Part shown: positions 32,540 through 40,817 of the stretch, piece after piece
Numbering within the stretch: the first letter of the stretch is position 1
Layout: each line of letters begins with the position of its first letter
From: a virus
IMG/VR virus record: IMGVR_UViG_3300031578_012373
Span: 1-45,452 of that record
Length of the DNA: 45,452 nt
Strand: one strand, 5' to 3'
Position numbers and translations under genes: made by a program
Notes under the pieces: generated by a model
Database searches by the model: none
Told to the model about the DNA's origin: nothing
What the model saw: only the letters and a program-made list of their open reading frames with translations

Positions 32540-33559
32540 TTATTTTATAGAGCCTATAATATTTTTTAATTCTACAATACTACAGTCGGATGGATCTTTA
32601 CCATCATAAGGTAAAAATAAAGCTATTAAATTTATTTTTTTACTCATATCTTTTATAGCTCTTAAAGTACCTTTCACTCCACCTTCATCGCCATCAAATA
32701 ATACAATCACTGTAAAAGCCATGCTATATAATAAATTCTGTTGACCATGCGTTATAGTACTTCCCATACATGCTACTGCATTTTTATATCCAGCCATATA
32801 CAATTTCCAAACAGATTTAAATCCTTCTACAACAATTATTGTTTTGGATTCACCTATATAATTTTTTGCTTCGCATAAATTATATAAAACCAAGTCTTTT
32901 TCAAATCCTTCTGTTAACAAATATTTATAATCTTCGTCAGCTTTGCCAGTTATATCTCTACAACTATAAGCTACTAATTTTCCGTCTTTATTTCTTATAG
33001 GAATAACATCTCTTTGAAAACCATATTTATCTACATAACCCCCGCCTATTTCAAACTTATCAAGAATTTCCTTAGTGAATCCCTCTTTTTCAAAATAATT
33101 AGATCTAAATTTTTTAAAATCCTTAAGATATTCCTCAGTCACATGTCCAGGCGGTAATTCATATTTATTTGCATGCTGTATAACTTCTTGTCTATCTTTA
33201 GCTCTTTTAAATTCTACATAACTAATATCATTATGTATATTAATTCCAGTTATATTCTCTAAATATTCAACAGCATCATTAAAATTAAGATTAAGTACAT
33301 GCATTACTAAGCTTATTACATCATATCCTATTTCCTCATGGCATCCATGAGAAAAACATATCCAGTTTTTTGTCTGCTTATTCATTCTAAAAGAAGTTTT
33401 ATTATCGCCGCCATGTATTTTACAAGGCGCTCTTACTTCTTTTGAAGTACTTTTAGATATGCTAAATCCAAGTAGTCTAAGCAATGTGTCTACATCAACA
33501 GCATCTTTTAGTAAATATAATTTATATCTTAATTCTTCTTTATCCGAGGATATTGTCAT
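32540..33559 (-). CDS. dnaG: DnaG-type DNA primase
   Basis: This primase makes RNA primers for lagging-strand synthesis. Residues 46-73 form a CHC2 zinc finger (Cys46, His49, Cys68, Cys73). The TOPRIM catalytic centre is at IIVVEGFKS (241-249) with Glu245 and LFDGDEGG (287-294) with Asp289 and Asp291. The length (339 aa) lacks the DnaB-interaction domain of full DnaG. Its ATG lies 20 nt inside the end of the helicase gene, so the two are translated as a coupled pair. Confidence 0.93.
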   Translation of the reverse strand: MTISSDKEELRYKLYLLKDAVDVDTLLRLLGFSISKSTSKEVRAPCKIHGGDNKTSFRMNKQTKNWICFSHGCHEEIGYDVISLVMHVLNLNFNDAVEYLENITGINIHNDISYVEFKRAKDRQEVIQHANKYELPPGHVTEEYLKDFKKFRSNYFEKEGFTKEILDKFEIGGGYVDKYGFQRDVIPIRNKDGKLVAYSCRDITGKADEDYKYLLTEGFEKDLVLYNLCEAKNYIGESKTIIVVEGFKSVWKLYMAGYKNAVACMGSTITHGQQNLLYSMAFTVIVLFDGDEGGVKGTLRAIKDMSKKINLIALFLPYDGKDPSDCSIVELKNIIGSIK

Positions 33560-34958
33560 CTAAACCGCCTTCTTCTAAATCGCTAACATCGTATTCAAAT
33601 TCTTCGCTTTCTTTATATTCACTACTATTATAATCTATTAATTGAACTTTTGCTTCGCTCATTTGTAATGATCTCTTATAAAAATTAAAGCCTATTCCTT
33701 CTTCCGGTGTCGTTCCTCCTCGTCTACTATCTGTAATTACCAATTTATAAGTGCCGCCATCTATACCGACTTGTTGAATTTCTTCCATAGTTTTTGGCTT
33801 AAGAAACATCAATACATCAGCATATCTTAAAATTCTATCACTGTCTGCAATATCTTGTTGCCTATTGATTTGATTGGCGGCAAAAAAAGGCACGCCTAAT
33901 TCTCCCGCCAAATCTTTTAATGTAGTTGTAACATCACCAAGTAACTGATATTCTTTTTTATTTTTAAAATCAGCTGATGGAGGAGCTTTTATATAATCAA
34001 ATATTCCTATTTCTATATTTTCACTATATTTATATTTCTTGTAACTAGCTACAAGCTTATCTATATTATAACCTGGCATATATTCATGGTATAATTTACC
34101 TTTTTTTATTATTTCTATAGCTTTATTAATATTATAATATTCCTGCTCATTATATCCGCCATGCTTAACTCTTCTTTCAGGAACACCAGACATCATAGCT
34201 ATAATTCTATTTCTCCATTGTTCAAAAGGCATTTCTGTATCAATATATAATGCTGGCTTAAATAGTTCATAAGCAACATGGGCAGCTATAGCTGACAAAA
34301 AAGTGCTTTTGCCATGTTTTGGTCGAGCACAAACAATATGTAAAGTACCAGGAATTAAACCATCTAATCTTCTATCAAAAATTTCAAACCCTGTACTCAT
34401 ACCACAAATTTTTATTGGATTATTTCTTCTTTCTTCTATATATTCATCTATTCCTTCAGCCAAATTAGTAGCATCTTTAACAGCTTTTGACTGCATTGAC
34501 AAATTCATTATATCCGCACCAACTTTGCCCAACATATCAATAGATGTAATATCATCATTTTTAGATTCTTTTTTTAACACATCCAAATTAGATTCCAATC
34601 TACAATACAACTGATATTTAGTGCTAGTATCTAGTACTTTATTAACATAATAATGAATATTGCTATCATCTAAATCTAACCCAATCACTGCATTTACATA
34701 CTCATGGCCACCAATTTGCTGCAAAATACTTTCTTTCTGGGCAAGACTGATAATCATGCTTCCATCTAGCTTAGAAATTCCATTTTTTATTAAAGACCCT
34801 ATCATAAGCCACATCAAACGATGCTCGGGCCTTAAAAAATCTTTATCTGAAACATTAGAAGAAATTTCAAAATAATTATCCATTTTTTTAAAACAATAAG
34901 ATAAAAGTGCTCTTTCACATACTGGCTGACAAAACAATTCTTTTGTCTTTTCGCTCAT
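33540..34958 (-). CDS. dnaB: DnaB-type replicative helicase
   Basis: The 472-residue ATPase has an N-terminal helical domain (CERALLSYCF near 14, LRPEHRLMW near 42, GGHEYV near 83), then the RecA-like core. STGFEIFDRRLDGL (188-201) precedes Walker A ARPKHGKSTFL (211-221, Lys217), IEIGIFDYIKAP near 315 is the Walker B strand, and AANQINRQQ near 359 is the H3 glutamine region. The layout is that of hexameric replication helicases. It reads straight into the primase gene. GAGGAG precedes the ATG. Confidence 0.94.
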   Translation of the reverse strand: MSEKTKELFCQPVCERALLSYCFKKMDNYFEISSNVSDKDFLRPEHRLMWLMIGSLIKNGISKLDGSMIISLAQKESILQQIGGHEYVNAVIGLDLDDSNIHYYVNKVLDTSTKYQLYCRLESNLDVLKKESKNDDITSIDMLGKVGADIMNLSMQSKAVKDATNLAEGIDEYIEERRNNPIKICGMSTGFEIFDRRLDGLIPGTLHIVCARPKHGKSTFLSAIAAHVAYELFKPALYIDTEMPFEQWRNRIIAMMSGVPERRVKHGGYNEQEYYNINKAIEIIKKGKLYHEYMPGYNIDKLVASYKKYKYSENIEIGIFDYIKAPPSADFKNKKEYQLLGDVTTTLKDLAGELGVPFFAANQINRQQDIADSDRILRYADVLMFLKPKTMEEIQQVGIDGGTYKLVITDSRRGGTTPEEGIGFNFYKRSLQMSEAKVQLIDYNSSEYKESEEFEYDVSDLEEGGLDDNILG

Positions 34959-34966
34959 TACCTACT

Positions 34967-35010
34967 CCTCTTTTCATCATTTTAATTATAAACGTGTCCA
35001 TAAAATTAAT
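34967..35010 (-). promoter_or_regulatory. Possible weak promoter before dnaB
   Basis: The 51-nt gap between the cold-shock gene and dnaB holds a TATAAT on the minus strand (34990-34985), about 27 nt ahead of the dnaB start. A hexamer TTAATT lies 17 nt upstream of it but is a poor -35. It does not share the CTAGCAAAAT box of the two duplicated elements. In DNA this rich in A and T a chance match is quite possible. Confidence 0.25.
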
Positions 35011-35210
35011 TAAACTACATCAACATTCACTGCTGTAGGGCCTTTTTTGCCATGCTCTACGTCAAAGCTAACTTTATCGCCTTCTTTAAGAGACTTAAAA
35101 CCACTTCCATTGATTCCAGTATGATGAACAAACACATCAGAACCATTCTCTTGCTCAATAAAGCCATAGCCCTTACTGTCGCTGAACCATTTCACAGTTC
35201 CATTACTCAT
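35010..35210 (-). CDS. csp: Cold-shock protein (CspA family)
   Basis: A single OB-fold domain of 66 residues with both RNA-binding motifs: KGYGFI (13-18) and VFVHH (26-30), plus [11 protein letters not shown] at the N-terminus and [10 protein letters not shown] at the end. These proteins bind single-stranded RNA or DNA and ease translation. A phage copy may help keep AT-rich mRNA open or bind replication intermediates. AAAGGAG stands 8 nt before the ATG. It sits between a coiled-coil gene and dnaB. Confidence 0.94.
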   Translation of the reverse strand: MSNGTVKWFSDSKGYGFIEQENGSDVFVHHTGINGSGFKSLKEGDKVSFDVEHGKKGPTAVNVDVV

Positions 35211-35230
35211 AAATCTTTTCTCCTTTCTTT

Positions 35231-35710
35231 TTACATTCTTCTTTCATCCCTGGCAAATTTTAATTCATTCTCTCGTCTGCCAAGTTCTCTTTTAAACGTA
35301 TTTATCCATTCTATATAATAATGCTCAAGATTCTCTGTCATGATGATTTCTTGTTCAAGAGCTTCTATATCTATTTCTATCTGCTTAAGCTCTTCATTTG
35401 AATCTATTACAGCTCTTTTATGCTGTGATTTAGTCAGCTTTCCTTTAGCAATACCTGACTCTTCTACAGACATTTCCATAAATTTACGCTTTTGCATTAA
35501 TAATACTTTGCTTTTATTTATTTGGGAAGCAAAATAAATTAAAAATTGTGCAAGCCCTATAGCATATCTACTAATATCTTCGCTACTTGTAGACTCCAGC
35601 GTTCGTGGATCATAAGCAAAAATTTCATCCATAAGATTTTCATTTCTAGGCATTTTATAAACCATAAGATCTTCAGATTTTTTATTTAGATATTCATTTA
35701 TTTTGTTCAT
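35231..35710 (-). CDS. Coiled-coil protein of unknown function, 159 aa
   Basis: The sequence is helical throughout. An N-terminal region ([20 protein letters not shown]) leads to [20 protein letters not shown] near 47-66 and then two long Lys/Glu-rich helices from about 70 to 155, with heptad character. No motif names its function. Small coiled-coil proteins beside RecA in phages can be recombination mediators in the manner of UvsY; RecA lies 0.8 kb upstream here, so this is a guess only. AGGA precedes the ATG. Confidence 0.68.
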   Translation of the reverse strand: MNKINEYLNKKSEDLMVYKMPRNENLMDEIFAYDPRTLESTSSEDISRYAIGLAQFLIYFASQINKSKVLLMQKRKFMEMSVEESGIAKGKLTKSQHKRAVIDSNEELKQIEIDIEALEQEIIMTENLEHYYIEWINTFKRELGRRENELKFARDERRM

Positions 35711-35721
35711 AGTTTGCTATC

Positions 35722-35895
35722 CTATTTATACCAAAATCCCTGTATTGTAAAACAGCCTTCTTCGTCATATATATCATCTTGTTCAAGATCTATAAATTCT
35801 GATGAATGGCCGCATTTATTAAATTCTATACCACGAATAACCACATCCCAATCTGGATGGCCAGATAATATTTTTATAAGTTCAGCAGCCTTCAT
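35722..35895 (-). CDS. Small acidic phage protein, 57 aa
   Basis: This gene fills a 187-nt gap. It has a GGAGG ahead of the ATG at 35895 and a TAG stop. The protein begins MKAAELIKILSGHPDWDVVI, a pattern I have seen in small phage proteins without a known role, and continues with an acidic run (DLEQDDIYDEEG) and a closing FTIQGFWYK. No membrane segment or signal peptide. It lies 2 nt after a small Cys-containing gene and 11 nt before the coiled-coil gene. Confidence 0.8.
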   Translation of the reverse strand: MKAAELIKILSGHPDWDVVIRGIEFNKCGHSSEFIDLEQDDIYDEEGCFTIQGFWYK

Positions 35896-35897
35896 AT

Positions 35898-36158
35898 TTA
35901 ACTAGCCTCCTCATCTATCATTCTTTCTTCAAATCTTGGTTTTTTGCCAGTACAAAAATAATCATGCCCTACAAATTTACCAGTTTTAGGATCAAAAAAT
36001 TCTACATAATCTGACTTCATTCCTATTTGTTTACATTCAAATGATAAATTACAATATTTTTTTTCGCCAGTAATTGTGCCGTCTTCTAAAGGAATAAAAT
36101 CTGAACAATCCTTATCTAATATATCATCTTTTTTACCCTTTATTATTATCTCTTCCAT
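35898..36158 (-). CDS. Small unknown protein, 86 aa
   Basis: An acidic protein with three cysteines in its central part (Cys19, Cys36, Cys42) and a fourth at about 69, which might form a metal site, plus the stretch EFFDPKTGKFVGHDYFC near 53-69. No family is recognised. GGGAG lies before the ATG, which is inside the last codons of the endonuclease-like gene (26-nt overlap). Confidence 0.6.
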   Translation of the reverse strand: MEEIIIKGKKDDILDKDCSDFIPLEDGTITGEKKYCNLSFECKQIGMKSDYVEFFDPKTGKFVGHDYFCTGKKPRFEERMIDEEAS

Positions 36159-36516
36159 TTTTTAAACTCCCTATATACCATAGCTGTGATTTAATTATTT
36201 TTCCCATCAATTTATTTTTATCTATATCTTCGTTATATTCAATAATGACAAAAGGAACTTCATTAATTTCAGCATATTCTTTTTTTAAATTATCGCGCTT
36301 TACTAATTCAAAAAATCCATCTCTATCTTGATGAAAATGTTTAACAAATTCGCTATGCTGTCTTCCCTGACATTCAAAAAGTATATCCAAATCTTTAATA
36401 TAGAAATCAAAAAATAATCTGGCTCCTTTATAATTTATATAGTATTCTTTTACCACAATATTATGAGGAAATATTTCTTTAAGTAAATCATAAATTTTGT
36501 CGGATAATTCGCTCAT
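36133..36516 (-). CDS. PD-(D/E)XK-like endonuclease (Vsr-like), probable
   Basis: The 127 residues have an alpha-beta core with RLFFDFYIKDLDILFECQG (33-51), where an Asp on one strand and E-C-Q-G on the next match the D...ExQ/ExK metal centre of Vsr-like nucleases, then QHSEFVKHFHQD and RDNLKKEYAEINEVPFVII. Such proteins may cut mismatched or branched DNA, or be free-standing homing-type nucleases. Its ATG overlaps the stop of recA (TAATG), so the two are co-translated. Activity is not proven. Confidence 0.65.
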   Translation of the reverse strand: MSELSDKIYDLLKEIFPHNIVVKEYYINYKGARLFFDFYIKDLDILFECQGRQHSEFVKHFHQDRDGFFELVKRDNLKKEYAEINEVPFVIIEYNEDIDKNKLMGKIIKSQLWYIGSLKNGRDNNKG

Positions 36517-37553
36517 TATAGTCCCAATGTTTCCTTAGTAGCCTTTCTAATTACTTCATAAACATCGTTATGTTCCTTAAGAAAATCAATTAAATTGTCT
36601 TTACCATTAAATTTTTCATCGCCATAATAATACCAATTACCACTTTTATCTACAATACCAAACTGAATTGCAAGATCTGCTACTTCTGCAATAAAATCAT
36701 AGCCTACACCATAAATCAACTTTATAGTAGCTTTTCTCCAAGGTGCTGCTAGTTTATTTTTAACTATTTCAAATTTACATTCATGTCCCGTAACAATCCC
36801 TTCCTCATTAACTATATGAGAAGATTTGCTTTCTCCACCCTCCACTTTTATTCTACCAGTAGTGTAAAATCCTAGCGCTTCTCCACCAGTAGTTACACGA
36901 GTATCTCCCCATTTACCGATATCATGCCGTATTTGATTAATAAATATAAGCAGTGTATTTGTCCTATTCGCTATAGGCGTTAACTTAATACATGCTTTAC
37001 TCATTAATCTCGCCAATAACCCTATGTAATTATCGCCTATTTCTCCTTCAGCCATGCCCTTAGGCAATAAAGAAGAAACACTATCTATAACAAGAATATC
37101 TATTTCACCGGTTTTCATAAACTTTTCAGCTATTTCTAAATTTTCATCGCCAGTGAATGCTTGAACTAGTTCTATTTTATCCACATCAATGTCTACACCA
37201 GTTTGTTTTCCCATATTCCTAACGAGTCGTGGATCTAGTGCATGCTCTGCATCTACATATACAATGCTTTTCAATCCTCGCTTAAATGCTTGCATAATAA
37301 CGCTAAGAGCTAGTGTAGATTTACCACTACTATTCGGCCCATATATTTCATAAAGCCTTCCTCTTGCAAAACCGCCTATTCCAGTAGCGGCGTCCAATGC
37401 TAGACATCCAGTAGATATGGCGTCTATTATAAGATCCTCATGATCTCCAAGAAAACTAATAATCCCTTCTCCATATTTTTTAATTATGGCTTTACGTGCT
37501 ATTTCTAATGTATCTGGTGATTTTTGATCTTCTGTTTTTTTCGTTTTAGCCAT
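36516..37553 (-). CDS. recA: RecA recombinase
   Basis: The 345-residue protein is a full-length RecA: Walker A YGPNSSGKST (71-80), Walker B IDILVIDSVSSLLP near 131, then INQIRHDIG near 205 and the TTGGEALGFY region near 221 that binds DNA in loop L2. GHECKFEIVKNKLAAPW near 255 belongs to the C-terminal domain. It promotes strand exchange in recombination and replication repair. The upstream neighbour is a small Cys protein whose stop abuts its start; the downstream gene overlaps its stop. Confidence 0.97.
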   Translation of the reverse strand: MAKTKKTEDQKSPDTLEIARKAIIKKYGEGIISFLGDHEDLIIDAISTGCLALDAATGIGGFARGRLYEIYGPNSSGKSTLALSVIMQAFKRGLKSIVYVDAEHALDPRLVRNMGKQTGVDIDVDKIELVQAFTGDENLEIAEKFMKTGEIDILVIDSVSSLLPKGMAEGEIGDNYIGLLARLMSKACIKLTPIANRTNTLLIFINQIRHDIGKWGDTRVTTGGEALGFYTTGRIKVEGGESKSSHIVNEEGIVTGHECKFEIVKNKLAAPWRKATIKLIYGVGYDFIAEVADLAIQFGIVDKSGNWYYYGDEKFNGKDNLIDFLKEHNDVYEVIRKATKETLGL

Positions 37554-37738
37554 TATTTTGCCCCCATTTTAATCAATCCCTTATTATTTATAATTTCTTT
37601 GGTAAGAAGATTAACAAAATTATTACAATCTTCACAATATACTTCATATATACTAGATATTCTTATAATACCTTCAGTGTATCTTTCATAAGGATATCCT
37701 GCACATATACAATTTTTATGCTCGCACAATCTTTCCAC
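37553..37738 (-). CDS. Small Cys/His-rich protein, 61 aa
   Basis: The protein starts from GTG at 37738 with GGAG 7 nt upstream. It carries CEHKNCIC near 5-12 and CEDC near 35-38, a spacing that could hold one zinc ion. It overlaps the end of the 194-residue helical gene by 23 nt and its stop touches the recA start, so it is translated with recA. No function can be assigned. Confidence 0.62.
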   Translation of the reverse strand: MERLCEHKNCICAGYPYERYTEGIIRISSIYEVYCEDCNNFVNLLTKEIINNKGLIKMGAK

Positions 37739-38300
37739 TATTTTTCTCCATCGCCGATAAAATTTTATCTAATTTATTAGCCTGTATTTTCATATTTTTT
37801 TCATAATTATTTTTCATATATTGATCTTCTATTTCGTCAATCATTTTATCTCTAGATATTTCTTTTTCTTTATCTTTATTAATATTCAAAATAGAAATCG
37901 CGGTACTTATTATCCATCCTACTCTTAATATCATTATATCTACAATAGGCCTGTCTAATTTAAACTCTTCCTCATAATCAAATATAACGTCTATTATTGC
38001 AATACATTCTTGAATAGCTGCCTTTCTATTCGTACCTTCTTCTCTCGACGTCACAAATTCTCGAATTACTTTCATTTCTTCTTTGTAATATTGAATATAC
38101 ATTTGCAGTCTATCTGGATATTTCGCCCAAAGCTTCTCATAAAAATATCTTCTTAATTTTTGCATATCGTTTACATCATTATTTATTTCTAAGGGCTCAA
38201 TTATTCGATAACCAGCATCTATAAGAATTTTTTTAGATTCTTCAATTCTTATTTCTTCTATAGATTTTTCTCCAGCAAATATATCATTATTATCTGTCAT
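37716..38300 (-). CDS. Helical unknown protein, 194 aa
   Basis: No motif is recognised. The sequence is acidic and helical: SIEEIRIEESKKILIDAGY (13-31), DMQKLRRYFYEKLWAKYPDR (45-64), a hydrophobic helix VDIMILRVGWIISTAISIL near 119-137 that is probably buried rather than membrane-spanning, and a charged C-terminal coiled region. It is packed between the Cys-rich genes and recA with overlaps at both ends (ATGA with the upstream gene), so a role in recombination or replication is plausible but unsupported. Confidence 0.65.
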   Translation of the reverse strand: MTDNNDIFAGEKSIEEIRIEESKKILIDAGYRIIEPLEINNDVNDMQKLRRYFYEKLWAKYPDRLQMYIQYYKEEMKVIREFVTSREEGTNRKAAIQECIAIIDVIFDYEEEFKLDRPIVDIMILRVGWIISTAISILNINKDKEKEISRDKMIDEIEDQYMKNNYEKNMKIQANKLDKILSAMEKNSGKIVRA

Positions 38301-38491
38301 TCAATGTTTTTTCCACACCAAGAAAATCTAACCAAGCATTTATTACATTCGTGCATATCATTTATATCTGATCCACATCTAGGGCATATACGCTCATCTA
38401 TACATAATCTATTATATTCTTTTAAAGCTATCTTTTTCTTAATTAGGTCATAGATTTTTCGCTGCGTATCATTTAAATATTGTAACTCCAT
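38297..38491 (-). CDS. Small zinc-finger-like protein, 64 aa
   Basis: Cys36-Pro-Arg-Cys39-Gly and Cys49-Asn-Lys-Cys52 make a CxxC-x9-CxxC zinc ribbon typical of small phage and ribosome-linked proteins. The N-terminal half is a charged helix (QRKIYDLIKKKIALKEYNRL). It lies just after the sliding clamp gene (2 nt gap) with AAGGAG upstream. The function is unknown. Confidence 0.7.
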   Translation of the reverse strand: MELQYLNDTQRKIYDLIKKKIALKEYNRLCIDERICPRCGSDINDMHECNKCLVRFSWCGKNIE

Positions 38492-38493
38492 AA

Positions 38494-39618
38494 TTATCTC
38501 CTTTTAACAGTAGTTATCAAAGCTATATGATTACTATCATTTTCAGATTTAAATGTTATATAATTATTGCCTTTTGTGAAATGAATTTCTAGATTATCTC
38601 CTATAAAATCTTTTAACATCGAAGCTAAAAATACTCCGTTAACATCTACATCTAAGACGCTGTTAAAATTATTGTCAAACTCATGGACCGCTTCTACTCT
38701 ATCGTTTTTTAATGTCAGTTTATTGCTATTAAAATTTAATGTTAGCCTATTATTATCTTCTGGATCTAAAACATCCATTATAGCAAGAATACTATCAGTA
38801 AAATCCACTCTTGGAAATATAATTGTTTCATTACAAGCAAACATTGGCTTATAGTCTGGATAACTTTCTCCTATAATTAAACTTCCTATAATATATATAT
38901 CATTACATTTTATATAAACATACCGACCTTCAAAAGATATAAATACCTGACTATCATCATCTAATATAAAGCGCAAAATAGTAGCTAAATCATGTTTAAA
39001 AATATAAGAAGCTTGTCTTATATCAGCATTAATATTCATTGTGTCTTCAGCAAGTTTTACGCCGTTTGTGCCGACAAAAACTATTTTATCTTCGTCTATG
39101 GTTACATTCAAGCCTTTAAGAGCATTTCTTATTTCTGTAGGATCTATGCAATGAAGTACTTTTTCTATTCCTCTTTTAAGAATATTACTATTAATTATTA
39201 ATTGAACTTCTCCAAAAGGTTTAATTATTGGGTATTGTGTCGTATTAAATATTTCAAATTTCAAGGTTTTATAAGAAGGCTTACTATTAGGAAATAAAGT
39301 TTTAGTTTTAATATTGCCTTCATCATTTTTAATAATAAAATGAAAATTCTTTGTACCATAGTTTTCTGATAATGGCACAAACCTTAAAACATATCCTTTT
39401 ATATCTCTGAATTTTAATAAAACTTTACCCTTTTCTATAATTTCACATTCATTAGAATCTATAGTAATATGAACAAAACCATTAGTAGCTTTAAATTTTA
39501 TATTATCATCAGCTTCAATATATAACATACCACTAATATCATTTTCATTCATTTTTACTATATTAGATAGTTTTGAAATTATAGTTTGTAATTTTCCTGT
39601 AGGTATTTTAAATTCCAT
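38494..39618 (-). CDS. dnaN: DNA polymerase sliding clamp (DnaN/beta type)
   Basis: The 374-residue protein has the three-domain layout and length of the bacterial beta clamp: MEFKIPTGKLQTIISKLSNIV at the N-terminus, a middle domain with LNVTIDEDKIVFVGTNGVKLA near 168, GESYPDYKPMF near 251 matching the conserved YP(D/R)Y region, and LEIHFTKGNNYITF near 345. It tethers the family A polymerase to DNA, with the phage's own DnaX-like loader 34 kb away. Sequence identity to cellular clamps is low. AAGGAG precedes the ATG. Confidence 0.87.
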   Translation of the reverse strand: MEFKIPTGKLQTIISKLSNIVKMNENDISGMLYIEADDNIKFKATNGFVHITIDSNECEIIEKGKVLLKFRDIKGYVLRFVPLSENYGTKNFHFIIKNDEGNIKTKTLFPNSKPSYKTLKFEIFNTTQYPIIKPFGEVQLIINSNILKRGIEKVLHCIDPTEIRNALKGLNVTIDEDKIVFVGTNGVKLAEDTMNINADIRQASYIFKHDLATILRFILDDDSQVFISFEGRYVYIKCNDIYIIGSLIIGESYPDYKPMFACNETIIFPRVDFTDSILAIMDVLDPEDNNRLTLNFNSNKLTLKNDRVEAVHEFDNNFNSVLDVDVNGVFLASMLKDFIGDNLEIHFTKGNNYITFKSENDSNHIALITTVKRR

Positions 39619-39826
39619 TATTCTTCTCCTTTTTTTCTAACATATCTTTTTTACCTAATTCATAGGCTTCTAAGATTGCTTCTTTTATCCATGCTAAATC
39701 TCTGTAAAATACAGCATCCTCTGGTTCCATATAGTCACTGTGTCGTTCTATCTCCTTCCCATCATGTAATATTACAAGATCGCGACAACAATATTCTCCA
39801 TCATCAATTATTTTTACTTCTAACAT
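39608..39826 (-). CDS. Small acidic unknown protein, 72 aa
   Basis: A strand-rich start (MLEVKIIDDGEYCCRDLVIL) with two adjacent cysteines, then HDGKEIERHSDYMEPED and a helix (WIKEAILEAYELGKKDMLEKK). No family is recognised. GAGG lies before the ATG and the stop is 11 nt inside the sliding clamp gene, the usual packing. Its gene follows another unknown by 2 nt. Confidence 0.65.
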   Translation of the reverse strand: MLEVKIIDDGEYCCRDLVILHDGKEIERHSDYMEPEDAVFYRDLAWIKEAILEAYELGKKDMLEKKEKNNGI

Positions 39827-39828
39827 TT

Positions 39829-40152
39829 TTATTCCTCAATAATTTTTATCCATTGTGCCAATAACACATTTCTATTTGATGGTTTAATATGCATATTTTT
39901 TGCTTTACATGGTACAATATGTAAAAGTTCTTTTCTTTTTCTGAATTTTTTAAGAAAATCAGCAGCATCTTGATAGCTTTTCAAGACGTGCCAACCAGAT
40001 AAATATCTTTTACCATGTGCGGCATCTCTTACCATTTTAGTGTTTGCTTCAAGCCAAACACCAGTTTCTAAAGATCTAGAACCATTATTTCCATGAAAAA
40101 GTGTTTTTAAACCATTTGGATGTTTTTCAACTATTTTATACAACGTTGTCAT
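39829..40152 (-). CDS. Conserved-looking small phage protein, 107 aa
   Basis: From the ATG at 40152 there are 107 residues: KIVEKHPNGLKTLFHGNNGSR near 6, WHVLKSYQDAADFLKKFRKR near 56 and KAKNMHIKPSNRNVLLAQWI near 84. The arrangement resembles small phage proteins of unknown role. The frame stays open 34 codons upstream (to 40254), but AAGGA 7 nt before 40152 marks the start, and the longer frame would overlap the next gene. No membrane segment in the chosen form. Confidence 0.7.
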   Translation of the reverse strand: MTTLYKIVEKHPNGLKTLFHGNNGSRSLETGVWLEANTKMVRDAAHGKRYLSGWHVLKSYQDAADFLKKFRKRKELLHIVPCKAKNMHIKPSNRNVLLAQWIKIIEE

Positions 40153-40162
40153 TTTTAATTCC

Positions 40163-40393
40163 TTATATATCATGTAGTAATTTTCTACACTGCCTATTAA
40201 AACTATCAATAGAATTTTGCATAACTTCGTGTACCTTATTATACTCTTCTTCACTCATAGACATAGCCTCACCATTAGGTGGCGATTCTTTTATAAACTT
40301 TTGGCTATCTAAACAATTAAGTAAATGCTCAAAGCTATCTTCTGAAATAATAATATTACCTTTTCCATCTTTTTTTGCTTCTAATTTTACCAT
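40163..40393 (-). CDS. Small unknown protein, 76 aa
   Basis: Starting at the ATG at 40393 (AAGGAG 9 nt upstream, with a TTG one codon earlier as an alternative), it encodes MVKLEAKKDGKGNIIISE followed by a helical, acidic C-terminal half (SMSEEEYNKVHEVMQNSIDS). The frame continues further upstream to 40477, overlapping the kinase gene, but lacks a ribosome binding site there. No family is recognised. It lies between the nucleoside diphosphate kinase gene and another unknown gene. Confidence 0.65.
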   Translation of the reverse strand: MVKLEAKKDGKGNIIISEDSFEHLLNCLDSQKFIKESPPNGEAMSMSEEEYNKVHEVMQNSIDSFNRQCRKLLHDI

Positions 40394-40406
40394 CAATTTT
40401 TTCTCC

Positions 40407-40817
40407 TTAATATTTAATGCGATTAAAAAAACTAATTTCAAAATTCGCCGACTCTTTAGAATCAGAACCATGAACAATATTATGTCTTATATCTGTAGCT
40501 AGTTCTTTTCTAATAGTTCCCTGATTTGCTTTTTCTTTATCGGTAGCCCCTATAAGTTCTCTATATTTTGCTATAGCATTTTCTCCTTCTAACACCATCA
40601 TTATGCATGGCCCGCTTGACATAAAATCCGTTTGGCCATCAAAAAAAGGCTTGTCTTTATGTTCTTTATAAAACTCTGCCGCCTGTTCCTTAGTCATTCT
40701 TATCATTTTCATATCTACAATTTCTAAATTTGCCATTTCTATCCGCTGAATAATATATCCAATTAAATATCTGTGTATCGCATCTGGTTTAATAATTGCT
40801 AATGTTCTTTCTTTCAC
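40407..40817 (-). CDS. ndk: Nucleoside diphosphate kinase
   Basis: The enzyme passes phosphate from ATP to (d)NDPs for DNA synthesis. From a GTG at 40817 there are 136 residues, the family length: ERTLAIIKPDAI (3-14) at the N-terminus, RIEMANLEIVDMKMIRMT near 25 and NIVHGSDS (113-120) with the phosphorylated His116. AAAAGGAG lies about 10 nt before the GTG. The frame extends 19 codons further to 40874, but without a family match. It sits just after a Cys-rich small gene (29-nt overlap) and in the same unit as the thymidylate synthase. Confidence 0.93.
   Translation of the reverse strand: MKERTLAIIKPDAIHRYLIGYIIQRIEMANLEIVDMKMIRMTKEQAAEFYKEHKDKPFFDGQTDFMSSGPCIMMVLEGENAIAKYRELIGATDKEKANQGTIRKELATDIRHNIVHGSDSKESANFEISFFNRIKY

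Noticed and set aside
35714-35905. Plus-strand open frame of 63 codons
   Set aside because: The minus strand here holds a better supported 57-codon gene with GGAGG and the local gene direction; the plus frame has neither.
40101-40502. Long plus-strand frame of 133 codons
   Set aside because: It runs antisense through three small genes with good ribosome binding sites and the conserved end of the nucleoside diphosphate kinase. Its composition (Phe/Leu/Ser-rich) is typical of an AT-rich shadow.
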